Shown in pieces: positions 46,529 to 54,317 of a stretch of 64,000 nucleotides of DNA. Position numbers and translations under genes: made by a program. Source of the stretch: Enterobacter mori LMG 25706 (lineage in GTDB: Bacteria; Pseudomonadota; Gammaproteobacteria; Enterobacterales; Enterobacteriaceae); the NCBI RefSeq assembly GCF_000211415.1, contig NZ_GL890774.1, positions 289,019 through 353,018 on the forward strand, in the 5' to 3' direction. The notes under the pieces were generated by a model. That model was not told the origin of the DNA and made no database searches. It was given only the letters and a program-made list of their open reading frames with translations. Within the stretch, counting starts at the first letter, position 1. Each line of letters begins with the position of its first letter.

Positions 46529-46939
46529 GGTAAACACCATGCCCGCGTAGGGCTTCTCGCGACACGCCGCCAGCCGCGCGGCGAGGCTGCCCACGTGCAG
46601 CTCCAGCTTGTGCCCGTCCGGGTCGAGAAAATAGAACGACGCCCCCTCGCTTTTGTTCTGCTTCCAGACGGTGACGCCCGCCTGCTCAAGCCTTTGCGAG
46701 AACGGTTCAAAATCCTCCTCCGCCACGGTAAACGCGTAGTGGGTGTAGTCGCTCTCCTGCGGCGGCACGTACTGGCGCGCCTCGTCGTACGACAGGCAGA
46801 CCCAGAGATCGCCGCAGGTGAGATAGGCCCCGGTATTCCAGCGGGCGTACAGCGCTAGCCCCAGCAGCTCGTGCCAGAACGTGACGCTTTTTTGCAGGTC
46901 GCTGACCGCGAGGGTCAGGTGGTTGAGGGATTGCAGCAT
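46514..46939 (-). CDS. fosA: Fosfomycin glutathione transferase FosA
   Basis: The 141-residue VOC-fold enzyme matches chromosomal FosA of E. cloacae-complex bacteria almost throughout. Metal ligands H7 (SLNHLTL), H67 (YTHYAF) and E113 (HKLELHV) are present. It adds glutathione to fosfomycin, using Mn2+ and K+. ATG at 46939; the longer reading upstream overlaps the trpS2 leader on the other strand and is rejected. This is an intrinsic resistance gene, not part of a mobile element here. Confidence 0.95.
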   Translation of the reverse strand: MLQSLNHLTLAVSDLQKSVTFWHELLGLALYARWNTGAYLTCGDLWVCLSYDEARQYVPPQESDYTHYAFTVAEEDFEPFSQRLEQAGVTVWKQNKSEGASFYFLDPDGHKLELHVGSLAARLAACREKPYAGMVFTSDEA

Positions 46940-46984
46940 GACGTGCCCTTTTGTTTTTCGCGCCGGACGTGGTACGGTAAAGAG

Positions 46985-47038
46985 ATGAACATAAACCACG
47001 CCGTGCTCACCGTAAACCGCTGGTGGCTGCCTTCTTAA
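46985..47038 (+). CDS. Trp leader peptide of the trpS2 attenuator
   Basis: A 17-codon reading frame ([17 protein letters not shown]) with tandem Trp codons at 47021-47026, preceded by an AAAGAG ribosome site and directly upstream of terminator and antiterminator stems. It is the ribosome-sensing leader of a classical amino-acid attenuator. Confidence 0.88.
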   Translation: MNINHAVLTVNRWWLPS

Positions 47039-47101
47039 AGGCGGCACGGAGTAGTTTTCCCCATTTTCAGATAGCCGCCGAAAGGCGGCTTTCACTTTTC
47101 T
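47023..47101 (+). terminator. Ribosome-mediated attenuator of trpS2 (1:2, 2:3, 3:4 stems)
   Basis: Segment 1 (47026-47033, overlapping the second Trp codon by a base) pairs with segment 2 (47038-47045). Segment 2 GGCGGC (47040-47045) can instead pair with segment 3 GCCGCC (47074-47079). Segment 3 with segment 4 forms the terminator AGCCGCC-GAAA-GGCGGCT (47073-47090) followed by TTCACTTTTCT. Stalling at the Trp codons would favour 2:3 and allow read-through. Confidence 0.85.
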
Positions 47102-47138
47102 AAGACCCCTTTCGGCTATTGCACATTAAGGAGTCTTT

Positions 47139-48140
47139 ATGAACGCACCAACCATCCTCACCGGCGACCGTCCAACCGGCCCGCTGCACCTCGGCCACTT
47201 CGTCGGATCCCTGCGCCAGCGCGTGGCGCTGCAACAAACGCACAACCAGTTTGTGCTGATTGCCGACCTGCAGGGGCTGACCGACAACGGCAGCAACCCG
47301 CAGAAAATCCGCGACAACATCCCCGAAGTGCTGGCCGACTACCTCTCCGCGGGCATCGACCCGAACCTGACCACGATCTGCCTGCAGTCCGCCCTACCCG
47401 CTCTCGCCGAGCTGACGATGCTGTATATGAACATCGTCACCGTCGCCCGCGTGGAGCGTAACCCGACGGTGAAAAACGAGATTGCACAGAAGGGCTTCGC
47501 CCGCTCGCTGCCGGTCGGGTTTATGGCCTACCCCATCAGCCAGGCGGCGGACATCACCGCGTTTAAGGCCGAGTGCGTGCCCGTCGGCGACGACCAGCTG
47601 CCGATGATTGAGCAGACCAACGAGATTGTGCACAAGATGAACAGCCTGCTGCCCGCCCCGGTGCTGCGCCACTGTAAGGCGATGCTGAGCGACACCAGCC
47701 GCCTGCCCGGCATCGACGGCAGCGCCAAGATGTCGAAATCGCTGGGCAACATGCTGCACCTGTCGGCCAGCGAAGAGACGATCCACCGTGCGGTCAGCGC
47801 CATGTACACCGACCCGAACCACCTGAAGGTAAGCGACCCGGGGCAGATTGAGGGGAACGTGGTGTTTACCTACCTCGACGCGTTCCACCCGGACAAGGAG
47901 AAAGTTGCGGCGATGAAAGCGCACTATCAGGCGGGCGGGCTGGGTGACAGGGCGTGCAAGAACGAGCTGGAAGCGTGCCTGCAGGAGCTGATTGCGCCGA
48001 TGCGGGAGCGGAGGGCGATGTACATGCAGGACAAGGGAGAGTTGATGGCGATGCTGAAGCGCGGGACCGAACGGGCGCAGGGGGTGACGCAGGCGACGTT
48101 GCGGGAGGTGAAGGTTGGGCTGGGGGTGCCGGTGTTTTGA
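47139..48140 (+). CDS. Auxiliary tryptophanyl-tRNA synthetase (TrpRS2 type)
   Basis: The 333-residue class I synthetase has HLGH (residues 17-20) and KMSKS (near 197) motifs and joins tryptophan to tRNA-Trp. It is divergent in sequence from housekeeping E. coli TrpS and resembles the second, often indolmycin-resistant, TrpRS class. ATG follows TTAAGGAG. A Trp-codon leader and attenuator lie just upstream, so it should be expressed when charged tRNA-Trp is scarce, including when the main enzyme is inhibited. Confidence 0.9.
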   Translation: MNAPTILTGDRPTGPLHLGHFVGSLRQRVALQQTHNQFVLIADLQGLTDNGSNPQKIRDNIPEVLADYLSAGIDPNLTTICLQSALPALAELTMLYMNIVTVARVERNPTVKNEIAQKGFARSLPVGFMAYPISQAADITAFKAECVPVGDDQLPMIEQTNEIVHKMNSLLPAPVLRHCKAMLSDTSRLPGIDGSAKMSKSLGNMLHLSASEETIHRAVSAMYTDPNHLKVSDPGQIEGNVVFTYLDAFHPDKEKVAAMKAHYQAGGLGDRACKNELEACLQELIAPMRERRAMYMQDKGELMAMLKRGTERAQGVTQATLREVKVGLGVPVF

Positions 48141-48328
48141 TTAGGTGAGTTGATTAAGGTTGGGCGGTGGAGTGTGTGGGATATGCATGACGCCGCTAGA
48201 TCGATTATTACTGAAATCAGCGAGGCGCAATAAATTCTGAAATGCATTATTAGCCATTGTTGTTTGTCATTCTACTGAGAGCACGATATTCATAAACTCT
48301 TTATATTTTAAACGTCGCGGCAACTGTT

Positions 48329-48673
48329 ATGAGCAAGTTTATTATTTCCATGCTGAATACGTTACTTTGTGTTTTTGTGATTGTGTTATGCCTCATATGC
48401 GTGGGCGTCACTGATAACTGGAAAGAATGCACTATAGCTATAATCATTACTTTAGGATGCGCACATTTCATGGCCGTTTTACTGAATCGTGTATTGCCTC
48501 ATAAGTTAAATATTTTCGATGGGATAATGGAATTAGTAGGAGGGCCACTATTAGTTATAGGCACAATGGTGTGTATTGATGTGTTCGAACCCTGGCCGTT
48601 AAAAATCATTGGGATGTTTGTATGGGTTGTTTTGATTTTCTTTGGACCATCAATAATAAGTTCCAGGCGTTAA
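48329..48673 (+). CDS. Small membrane protein, unknown
   Basis: A 114-residue hydrophobic protein with about four transmembrane helices (for example ISMLNTLLCVFVIVLCLICVG and GGPLLVIGTMVCID). No family recognised. It is AT-rich compared with everything to the left, marking the start of an accessory region. It precedes the DUF1493 gene on the same strand by 54 bp. Confidence 0.6.
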   Translation: MSKFIISMLNTLLCVFVIVLCLICVGVTDNWKECTIAIIITLGCAHFMAVLLNRVLPHKLNIFDGIMELVGGPLLVIGTMVCIDVFEPWPLKIIGMFVWVVLIFFGPSIISSRR

Positions 48674-48727
48674 TTCGGTCTCTTCATAAATGTCTGCGCC
48701 ATTTCTTCCCCCACGGAATCCAACATA

Positions 48728-49099
48728 ATGCTTCCCACTCTTTCGCAGGTCATTGAGGTTGTACGTCAGTCCTCGGGACATCATCGCAAGCACATTGATG
48801 AGAACACCCTAATCGAAGCCGACCTTCAAATATGCGGCATGGAGGGCGATGCCCTGATTGAAGACTGCGAGGTAGCGTTTGGCGTTACGCTTGTCACTGA
48901 AGAAGATGGCTATGAGAAAACTTTTTCCCTCGCTGAAAACGAGTTTCTTTTTAGCACCGAGGGCATAGATTACTTTGGTATCCGCCGTTTAATTCGCAGA
49001 TTGCGAGGCATTCCCGAACCTGTGATACGCGATTTAACCGTTGGCGAACTCCATGCTGTATTGGTTAAAACTGTGAAAGAACAAGTACATCATGATTGA
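48728..49099 (+). CDS. DUF1493 family protein
   Basis: The 123-residue acidic protein matches DUF1493, related to acyl-carrier-like proteins (TLSQVIEVVRQSSGHH at the start; TEADLQICGMEGDALIEDCE-type core around residues 28-47). DUF1493 genes often lie near small membrane-protein genes and in accessory regions of Enterobacteriaceae. Role unknown. Confidence 0.75.
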   Translation: MLPTLSQVIEVVRQSSGHHRKHIDENTLIEADLQICGMEGDALIEDCEVAFGVTLVTEEDGYEKTFSLAENEFLFSTEGIDYFGIRRLIRRLRGIPEPVIRDLTVGELHAVLVKTVKEQVHHD

Positions 49100-49157
49100 G
49101 TGGCTTTAAGCGTAGTGCGGGCATGTGCTCACATGCCCGTGCAGGTTAGTCTTAAGT

Positions 49158-49625
49158 TTAAACAGCCTGCCCACTTCCGCGCTTAATCACCGGAACATCA
49201 CCTGTATCATTCAGCGCTCCCGGAAAGGTCTTCAGCCACTGGGCGACTTTCTGCTTATTGATATTCACCACGCTCATGCCTTCCAGGCATCCCCATAATT
49301 CTCTTGTATGCTGCGGCGTAATCACAATGCAGTCTTTCATGGCGCGGATTTTTACGGGCATACCGTTGATAAAGCCTGCGCGGGTTAACCACTCGCCGCC
49401 CAGGAGAAGATATTTCATGTCTATGCGTGCATACAGTTCGCAGCAGGCTGCACTGTCCTGCGGCGTTTCTGCGCGGGGATGAACGGGCGCGGTATCGGGC
49501 TGGTTGCCGTGAAGACGGCGGGCGCTGTTTTTGCGTACCAGCTCGCGGTTTTCAATCATGCCGGTGAAAGCGTCTGATTCTGTTTTGCAAACAGTAAACT
49601 CTGGCTTAAAATTCGTCGCAGCCAT
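49158..49625 (-). CDS. SymE-family type I toxin
   Basis: The 155-residue protein carries a SymE domain at about residues 70-110 (YLLLGGEWLTRAGFINGMPV, then IRAMKDCIVITPQ). E. coli SymE is an SOS-induced toxin silenced by antisense RNA SymR. This protein has a longer N-terminus (about 60 extra residues) than the 113-residue E. coli SymE. ATG at 49625 follows GAGGAG; a TTG two codons earlier is possible. I cannot locate a SymR-like promoter with confidence. Confidence 0.8.
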   Translation of the reverse strand: MAATNFKPEFTVCKTESDAFTGMIENRELVRKNSARRLHGNQPDTAPVHPRAETPQDSAACCELYARIDMKYLLLGGEWLTRAGFINGMPVKIRAMKDCIVITPQHTRELWGCLEGMSVVNINKQKVAQWLKTFPGALNDTGDVPVIKRGSGQAV

Positions 49626-49762
49626 TTTCAACTCCTCAACAGTTGGTTGTGGTTAGCGGTATGGGGGTGTTGCAGCACCTTCATATCGCGAATTCTCTCT
49701 TTAAATATTCCTTGATACTTCCTTTGCCGTTCGGCGTAATTTCTGGTGCTCATTATACAGAG

Positions 49763-49826
49763 CTGAATATAAATACAGCGGTTTGGCGTGGGATAAATTT
49801 GAAATTTGCGAGGGAGATTCAGGAAA
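49763..49826. repeat. Direct repeat copy 1 flanking the type VI cassette
   Basis: CTGAATATAAATACAGCGG and the following 45 bp recur at 52203-52265 with small differences. The rest of 49626-50068 shows no convincing gene. Confidence 0.8.
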
Positions 49827-50037
49827 AGGGTTGGGTCAGGGAAATTACGCAGCGAGGACTATCAGAATATAAGATGAGTGGCCGCATGGACCTCAGAGCA
49901 ACCATTCACCGATCTGCGGGCTGGCAATGAGTCGTTTTATTATCAAGTTCGGTGACCGACTGAGCAATCACCTTTAATACGATGGCAGTTACACAGAATT
50001 GCGGACAGGCGCCCTTGAGAGGATAAGCGTTAATAAA

Positions 50038-50060
50038 GAGGAGGCACTCAATGCCTCCTT
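50038..50060 (-). terminator. Intrinsic terminator after hcp
   Basis: GGAGGCA (50040-50046) and TGCCTCC (50052-50058) form a 7-bp stem; on the minus strand it is followed by TCTTTATTA. It ends the leftward Tlde1-membrane protein-Hcp unit. Confidence 0.7.
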
Positions 50061-50068
50061 TCTATTTG

Positions 50069-50554
50069 TTACGCTCTTACGTTCCAATCGTCCGTATACT
50101 GGACATTACCATCAACATAACGCCAGGTGATTTTGTCATACATCAGGGAAACAGATTCCATGTGGTTGATCTGCGAGTTTCCTGCCATTTTAGCGTTTGG
50201 CATCCCTGGGTTAATGCCCGTCACTTTCACACCCTCAATGGTCATGACGAAGTAGCACTCTTCTTGTCCTGCATGGTTAATGCGATACCAGCGAATCTCC
50301 GCACTTTTCAACGTTTGACCGGTGGCAACGGCTTTGTATAGATACGGGCTGGAGCTATCAAACTCCTTTTCAATCATCATCGGAGAATGTGAACGCTTGC
50401 CAGTAATCTTCCCATTGGCACTGTCTACTGGAATGTTCAGACCATGACTAAAGCCAACAATCTCTATACTCCCCTCACGATCCTGAACGTCTACAGCTCC
50501 TTTAATGTCTGCGCCGCCATCGTCCTTAAGCCACATGTAAGCCGGAATAGGCAT
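50069..50554 (-). CDS. Hcp-family type VI secretion protein
   Basis: The 161-residue protein matches Hcp, the ring-forming inner-tube protein of type VI secretion (MPIPAYMWLKDDGGADIKG, IVGFSHGLNIPVD, then TVEGVKV-like central sheet MTIEGVKVTGINPG and IKWTYVDGN-like KITWRYVDGN near the end). ATG at 50554 follows AAGGAG. No other T6SS structural genes are in the window, so it is an orphan delivery module that would use a system encoded elsewhere. Confidence 0.92.
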   Translation of the reverse strand: MPIPAYMWLKDDGGADIKGAVDVQDREGSIEIVGFSHGLNIPVDSANGKITGKRSHSPMMIEKEFDSSSPYLYKAVATGQTLKSAEIRWYRINHAGQEECYFVMTIEGVKVTGINPGMPNAKMAGNSQINHMESVSLMYDKITWRYVDGNVQYTDDWNVRA

Positions 50555-50555
50555 T

Positions 50556-51074
50556 TTACAAACTCCTTTTAGTTGTGATTTTCTTCGTGATGAACCAGTA
50601 GCAAACAATCGTTAAGAGCATCTGAAAGCCCACAATCGCCGCCATTGTGAAATTTGAATACGTTTGATCTGGGAATAAAGACTGATAAGGCAGCAAGCGT
50701 AACAACGCCCAAAACAGGAAGGTAAACCCGAAGATTTTAGCTAACCGTCGCAATGTGGAACTGAACCACTCTCTGGGGATGCCTGCTGGACTAACTTTGT
50801 GTGTCGCGCCGCTGTACGCCGTGGTAATGGCACTCATGACAGGTACGCTGATTAAAGTATTGATTAAGATGCTAAAATAGCCGTCTAACGATTCCCAAAC
50901 TTCTAAATCAGGTTCACCCAAAATGAAGCGGGTAAACTTGTCGGCGCTCTGGAAATCAAAAAGCCCCGTAATAGAATTAACTAATCCATCATACGGAACC
51001 ATTTCAGCAACGATCAGCACAACAACAGCGAACAGCACTATCTTGATGAATAAACTAAGGGCATGTTTTGCCAT
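50556..51074 (-). CDS. Four-helix membrane protein, putative immunity to the Tlde1-like effector
   Basis: The 172-residue protein has about four transmembrane helices (residues about 8-26, 68-86, 110-128, 145-162) and lies between effector and hcp, overlapping the effector gene by 20 bp. Its place suggests an immunity protein, but its topology differs from the periplasmic immunity proteins known for Tlde1. This is inference. Confidence 0.6.
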   Translation of the reverse strand: MAKHALSLFIKIVLFAVVVLIVAEMVPYDGLVNSITGLFDFQSADKFTRFILGEPDLEVWESLDGYFSILINTLISVPVMSAITTAYSGATHKVSPAGIPREWFSSTLRRLAKIFGFTFLFWALLRLLPYQSLFPDQTYSNFTMAAIVGFQMLLTIVCYWFITKKITTKRSL

Positions 51075-51570
51075 TGGAGATCACCTCAATCGTGCCGTAT
51101 GCCTGTAGCTTCCTCATGCAAGGAACATCTATTCTCTGGCTTCTCAACAGAGCATTACGCAACATGGCAAAATCAGAATCATGTGGGAGAGTGATACAAC
51201 CTTCTGATAGTACGCCTGGATGCAAACGGAAATTGCCACGCTGAACGCTCTCAATCCATGTGTAATCGTCGATCCCCCAATCATCACGCCATAATGCGAA
51301 CCATTCAGAATGTTTGAATGTTGCACCATTGGCGAAGTGATTATAAATGTCTCTTCCCACTGTGTTTAGCTGTGACTTGAGTCCACCTTGAGGGCGGTCA
51401 ACAATCCAGTATTTACCCGCTGGTACAGGCCCCTCTTTGGGGATCATTCCACATGCCCCACGGTTACGGTAGGCACCATTACCAGAGAATGCTAAAAACG
51501 TGCCTATACCAGGAAACGATAACGGGGAGTAGTACGCATCATTAATTACGAACCTTCCATGTAGAGCCAT
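51055..51570 (-). CDS. Tlde1-like (DUF2778) type VI effector, L,D-transpeptidase fold
   Basis: The 171-residue protein carries the DUF2778/Tlde1 motif H117-x4-S122-x-G124-C125 (RLHPGVLSEGCITLP), the catalytic His and Cys of this L,D-transpeptidase/carboxypeptidase fold. Salmonella Tlde1 cuts and alters peptidoglycan tetrapeptides in rival cells. Here it is the first gene of the effector-membrane protein-Hcp unit. It has no signal peptide, as expected for an Hcp-delivered effector. Confidence 0.85.
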   Translation of the reverse strand: MALHGRFVINDAYYSPLSFPGIGTFLAFSGNGAYRNRGACGMIPKEGPVPAGKYWIVDRPQGGLKSQLNTVGRDIYNHFANGATFKHSEWFALWRDDWGIDDYTWIESVQRGNFRLHPGVLSEGCITLPHDSDFAMLRNALLRSQRIDVPCMRKLQAYGTIEVISNGKTCP

Positions 51571-51872
51571 AGATAACCCTTTTATCTATAATGATTTGTT
51601 GGCTTATCGTACTCCTACGCAATCGGACATAAGAAGGTTTTCTTCCGGGAGACCTCTGATTTTCAGACAATAGCCCGTTGGTGGTAAGACAACGTGTTAG
51701 GCCGTTAGGCGGTAACATCAGAGGTGTGTCAGGAAGCGGAATTTATCAAGTTGACCATGTACCATAAGGGGCGAGACCGAACCGCTGGCAGCGTAAGTAT
51801 CCCGGCAAAAACGAACCATTCACTTTTAGAGATCTTCCGGCATACTGATTATGTCCGCCTGAGGAGCTCGCC

Positions 51873-52200
51873 TTGCGTAAAGCCCGATTCACTGAGCACC
51901 AGATCATTGCCGTTCTGAAGTCCGTCGAAGCCGGACGTGCCGTTAAGGATATCTGCCGCGAAGCCTGTGTCTTTGAAGCCAGCTATCTGACGGCACAATT
52001 TGCCAAGAGTTACGCTAGGCCTGCAGGACGTTATCGCTGAGCAGCGAGGATTTATTTTTACCAGCCCCCGGGTGATGGACCAGTGATCCAGTCACTGACT
52101 GAGCTGGTAGAGCGCTATCCGCGCTACGGTTTTAGAAGTTGTTTCAGCTGCTGCGCAGGCGGGGCAATACCTGGAACCATAAACGCGTTCACCTGCTTTA
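51873..52200 (+). pseudogene. IS3-family transposase remnant (orfA and orfB fragments)
   Basis: From TTG 51873 the frame reads RKARFTEHQIIAVLKSVEAG, the standard orfA start of IS3/IS407-type elements, then decays and stops near 52040. From 52085 a second fragment reads IQSLTELVERYPRYGFR, then continues one frame over as LFQLLRR and GNTWNHKRVH, the orfB DDE-transposase core. Several frameshifts and missing ends make it inactive. The stretch 51571-51872 before it shows no clear gene. Confidence 0.8.
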
Positions 52201-52202
52201 CA

Positions 52203-52265
52203 CTGAATATAAATACAGCGGTTTGGTGTGGGGAAATTTGAAATTTGCGAGGGCATTCAGGAAAT
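52203..52265. repeat. Direct repeat copy 2 flanking the type VI cassette
   Basis: Starts CTGAATATAAATACAGCGG like 49763 and truncates the transposase remnant. Confidence 0.8.
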
Positions 52266-52367
52266 GAAATCAGACGAATTAAAACAAGACACTAATGCAG
52301 GGTTTTGGTTCTAAATCACTGGAAGGCCTTTCGAGAAGAGAAAGTACAACGAAGCACTCTTTTTTGT

Positions 52368-52676
52368 TTAGAGCTGCTGAAGGATGTTTTTTTTCTTCTC
52401 CGAGTCCAACTTCGGCCAAAGACGGACTAAAGAGGCCAGTTCATCATCTTCTGTGTAGAAGTATGCTACAGGCACTTCGAGAACTTTAGCGAGATGCCGG
52501 ACGACTTCAATGCTTGCCTGATGAACCCCTTTCTCGTAGCGGTTGATACGCGCGCTCGCTGCAAACTCATCTATGCCAGCCAAAATACCCAAGTTTTTTT
52601 GCGATAACGCCATGTCTAAGCGCACCTCTTTGAGGCGTCGACTGAAGAGCTGATTGTGGGAACTAGATGTTTTCAT
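52368..52676 (-). CDS. XRE/Cro-type transcriptional regulator upstream of dnd
   Basis: The 102-residue protein has an XRE helix-turn-helix at about residues 10-65 (RLKEVRLDMALSQKNLGILAGI, described in parts, and ARINRYEKG). A C-terminal tail follows. Its start codon touches a perfect ACTACG-N5-CGTAGT palindrome (52678-52694), and a second lies 34 bp further, so it probably represses itself. Two more copies lie on the dnd side, suggesting it also controls the rightward promoter. Confidence 0.88.
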   Translation of the reverse strand: MKTSSSHNQLFSRRLKEVRLDMALSQKNLGILAGIDEFAASARINRYEKGVHQASIEVVRHLAKVLEVPVAYFYTEDDELASLVRLWPKLDSEKKKNILQQL

Positions 52677-52728
52677 AACTACGATAATCGTAGTTAATGC
52701 CCAAGGAAGATACTACGTTTTACGTAGT
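52677..52728. promoter_or_regulatory. Two XRE operators (ACTACG-N5-CGTAGT) at the regulator promoter
   Basis: Copies 52678-52694 (with 9-bp perfect arms, 52677-52695) and 52712-52728 have start-to-start spacing of 34 bp. Confidence 0.8.
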
Positions 52729-52784
52729 GCAAACACTAAAATGATTTTTACGTAAGGATTTCACAAATTCTCGAGCGCTATCGC

Positions 52785-52838
52785 AAAACTACGTAAAACG
52801 TAGTTTTTTGATTTCAAAGAAGCTACGAATAACGTAGT
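52785..52838. promoter_or_regulatory. Two XRE operators toward the dnd genes
   Basis: Copies at 52788-52804 (10-bp perfect arms, 52785-52807) and 52822-52838 (GCTACG variant) again have 34-bp start-to-start spacing, mirroring the pair at the regulator promoter. Confidence 0.8.
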
Positions 52839-52877
52839 GTCTGGTACAGTCATCTTTTCCCAAGGGGGATATGAAGA

Positions 52878-53120
52878 ATGGTTTGGTACAAAGCATGTGT
52901 TTTAGCGGCTCTCAAAAGGAAGGAGGTTTCGCTCGCCACCTTAGGTGTCAGGTCCTACACAACGATTACCCCTCTGGGGAGAGCGTGGCACAAAGTAAAC
53001 TTCTTCCATGCCAGGACAATTGGTATCAATCCAGAGCTCATACGGCCACGTTGTTACTCCAAATCTTTGGCTCAAGATTTACATTCAATAAGATTCAAGC
53101 ACAGCAAAGAGTTACGTTAA
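52878..53120 (+). CDS. Possible small basic protein between regulator and dndB
   Basis: An 80-residue basic reading frame (MVWYKACVLAALKRKEVSLA...) with AAGGGGG nine bases before its ATG, directly behind the second XRE operator pair and ending about 110 bp before dndB. No family recognised. The good ribosome site and position argue for a real gene, while the composition does not. Treat as tentative. Its end overlaps the first TACG-N10-CGTA site. Confidence 0.35.
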   Translation: MVWYKACVLAALKRKEVSLATLGVRSYTTITPLGRAWHKVNFFHARTIGINPELIRPRCYSKSLAQDLHSIRFKHSKELR

Positions 53121-53203
53121 ATCATACGTAAATCTTTAACAATTCGTGTTTTAACATCATAAAAATTTCGTTCTCAGAAATTTTTTACGTAAAATGTAAC
53201 GTA
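53113..53203. promoter_or_regulatory. Two DndB operators (TACG-N10-CGTA) upstream of dndB
   Basis: TACG-N10-CGTA occurs exactly at 53113-53130 and at 53186-53203, the last 28 bp before the dndB start. This motif pair was reported for the Salmonella DndB repressor, so autorepression of the dnd operon by DndB is expected. Confidence 0.75.
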
Positions 53204-53231
53204 ATAGCGTCTTTAAAACAGGGACTAGATC

Positions 53232-54317
53232 ATGGCTAACTTCGATGCAGACTATTGCTACTCTTTCCCCGCTGTAAGGGGTGTCCAGGCTGGACGACCA
53301 TTTTACATTGCCACTTGCCCTATGCGCATCATCCCTAAGATCTTTAGCTTTGATGAGTCAGACGTACCACCTGAGCTGCGCGCTCAGCGTATTTTGAACA
53401 AATCGCGCATTCCCGAAATGGTTCGTTATTTGCTCGAAAACCCAAAAGATTATGTTTTCTCTGCATTGACGGCATCCATTGCGGTCGATGTACAGTTTGA
53501 CGAGTTCGAAAACTCGAACAATCTTGGTACGCTTCGCGTACCAATGGATGCTCAAATTCTTATCAATGACGGACAACATCGCCGTAAGGCTATCGAGGAT
53601 GCCCTTTCTGAGCGTCCTGAATTAGGACAGGACAACATCCCCGTATTGTTCTTTGTTGATGAAGGCTTAAGGCGTAGTCAGCAGATGTTTGCAGACCTGA
53701 ATAAATACGCCATCCGTCCCAGCCCATCACTATCCGCGCTTTATGATCATCGCGACGTAAGCTCAAACCTTGCACGCTATCTGGCCATGTCTATCGAGCC
53801 CTTTATTGGTCTTACTGAACTTGAGAAATCCAGTATCAGTTTGCTTTCCAATAAACTGTTCACGCTAAGCAGCATTAAACAGGCAACACGTGCCCTGCTT
53901 GGTAAAGACCCTAAAGTAGGTAGCGTTGAGGACAATACGCATATCGCTACGTTATACTGGCAGGCTATTTTCAAAGTCATGCCTGACTGGCAACTTGCTG
54001 CTCGCAAAGAAGTATCTCCAGCGCAGCTCCGCCAGGATTATGTGCATGCCCACGGTATCGGTTTGCAGGCTTTGGGTCTTCTGGGCCGTTCACTACTGGT
54101 TGAAGAACCTGAGCACTGGCAGGAAAAACTGACGAAGCTAAAAACCTTTGACTGGCGTAAAAGCAATCCCGAGATGATTAAGCGCGCAATGCAGCATGGC
54201 AAATTGAGCAAAACCGGCACCGCCATTCAGCTAACGTGCAACGCTTTAAAAATTGCGCTGTCTCTTCCCCTTTCTCCTGAAGAACAAGAGCTTGAAGCTC
54301 AGATGGTTGTATCATGA
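53232..54317 (+). CDS. dndB: DndB, phosphorothioation regulator (DGQHR family)
   Basis: The 361-residue protein has the DGQHR signature at residues 113-117 (ILINDGQHRRKAI), the defining motif of DndB. DndB represses dnd transcription and limits modification frequency; it is not needed for the chemistry. It is the first gene of the rightward operon; its end overlaps the dndC start as ATGA. Two TACG-N10-CGTA motifs lie upstream. Confidence 0.95.
   Translation: MANFDADYCYSFPAVRGVQAGRPFYIATCPMRIIPKIFSFDESDVPPELRAQRILNKSRIPEMVRYLLENPKDYVFSALTASIAVDVQFDEFENSNNLGTLRVPMDAQILINDGQHRRKAIEDALSERPELGQDNIPVLFFVDEGLRRSQQMFADLNKYAIRPSPSLSALYDHRDVSSNLARYLAMSIEPFIGLTELEKSSISLLSNKLFTLSSIKQATRALLGKDPKVGSVEDNTHIATLYWQAIFKVMPDWQLAARKEVSPAQLRQDYVHAHGIGLQALGLLGRSLLVEEPEHWQEKLTKLKTFDWRKSNPEMIKRAMQHGKLSKTGTAIQLTCNALKIALSLPLSPEEQELEAQMVVS

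Noticed and set aside
49560-49700. SymR-like antisense RNA
   Set aside because: Expected opposite the symE start, but I could not identify a promoter or terminator.
49643-49930. 95-residue frame over direct repeat 1
   Set aside because: Covers the repeat and has no family or convincing ribosome site.
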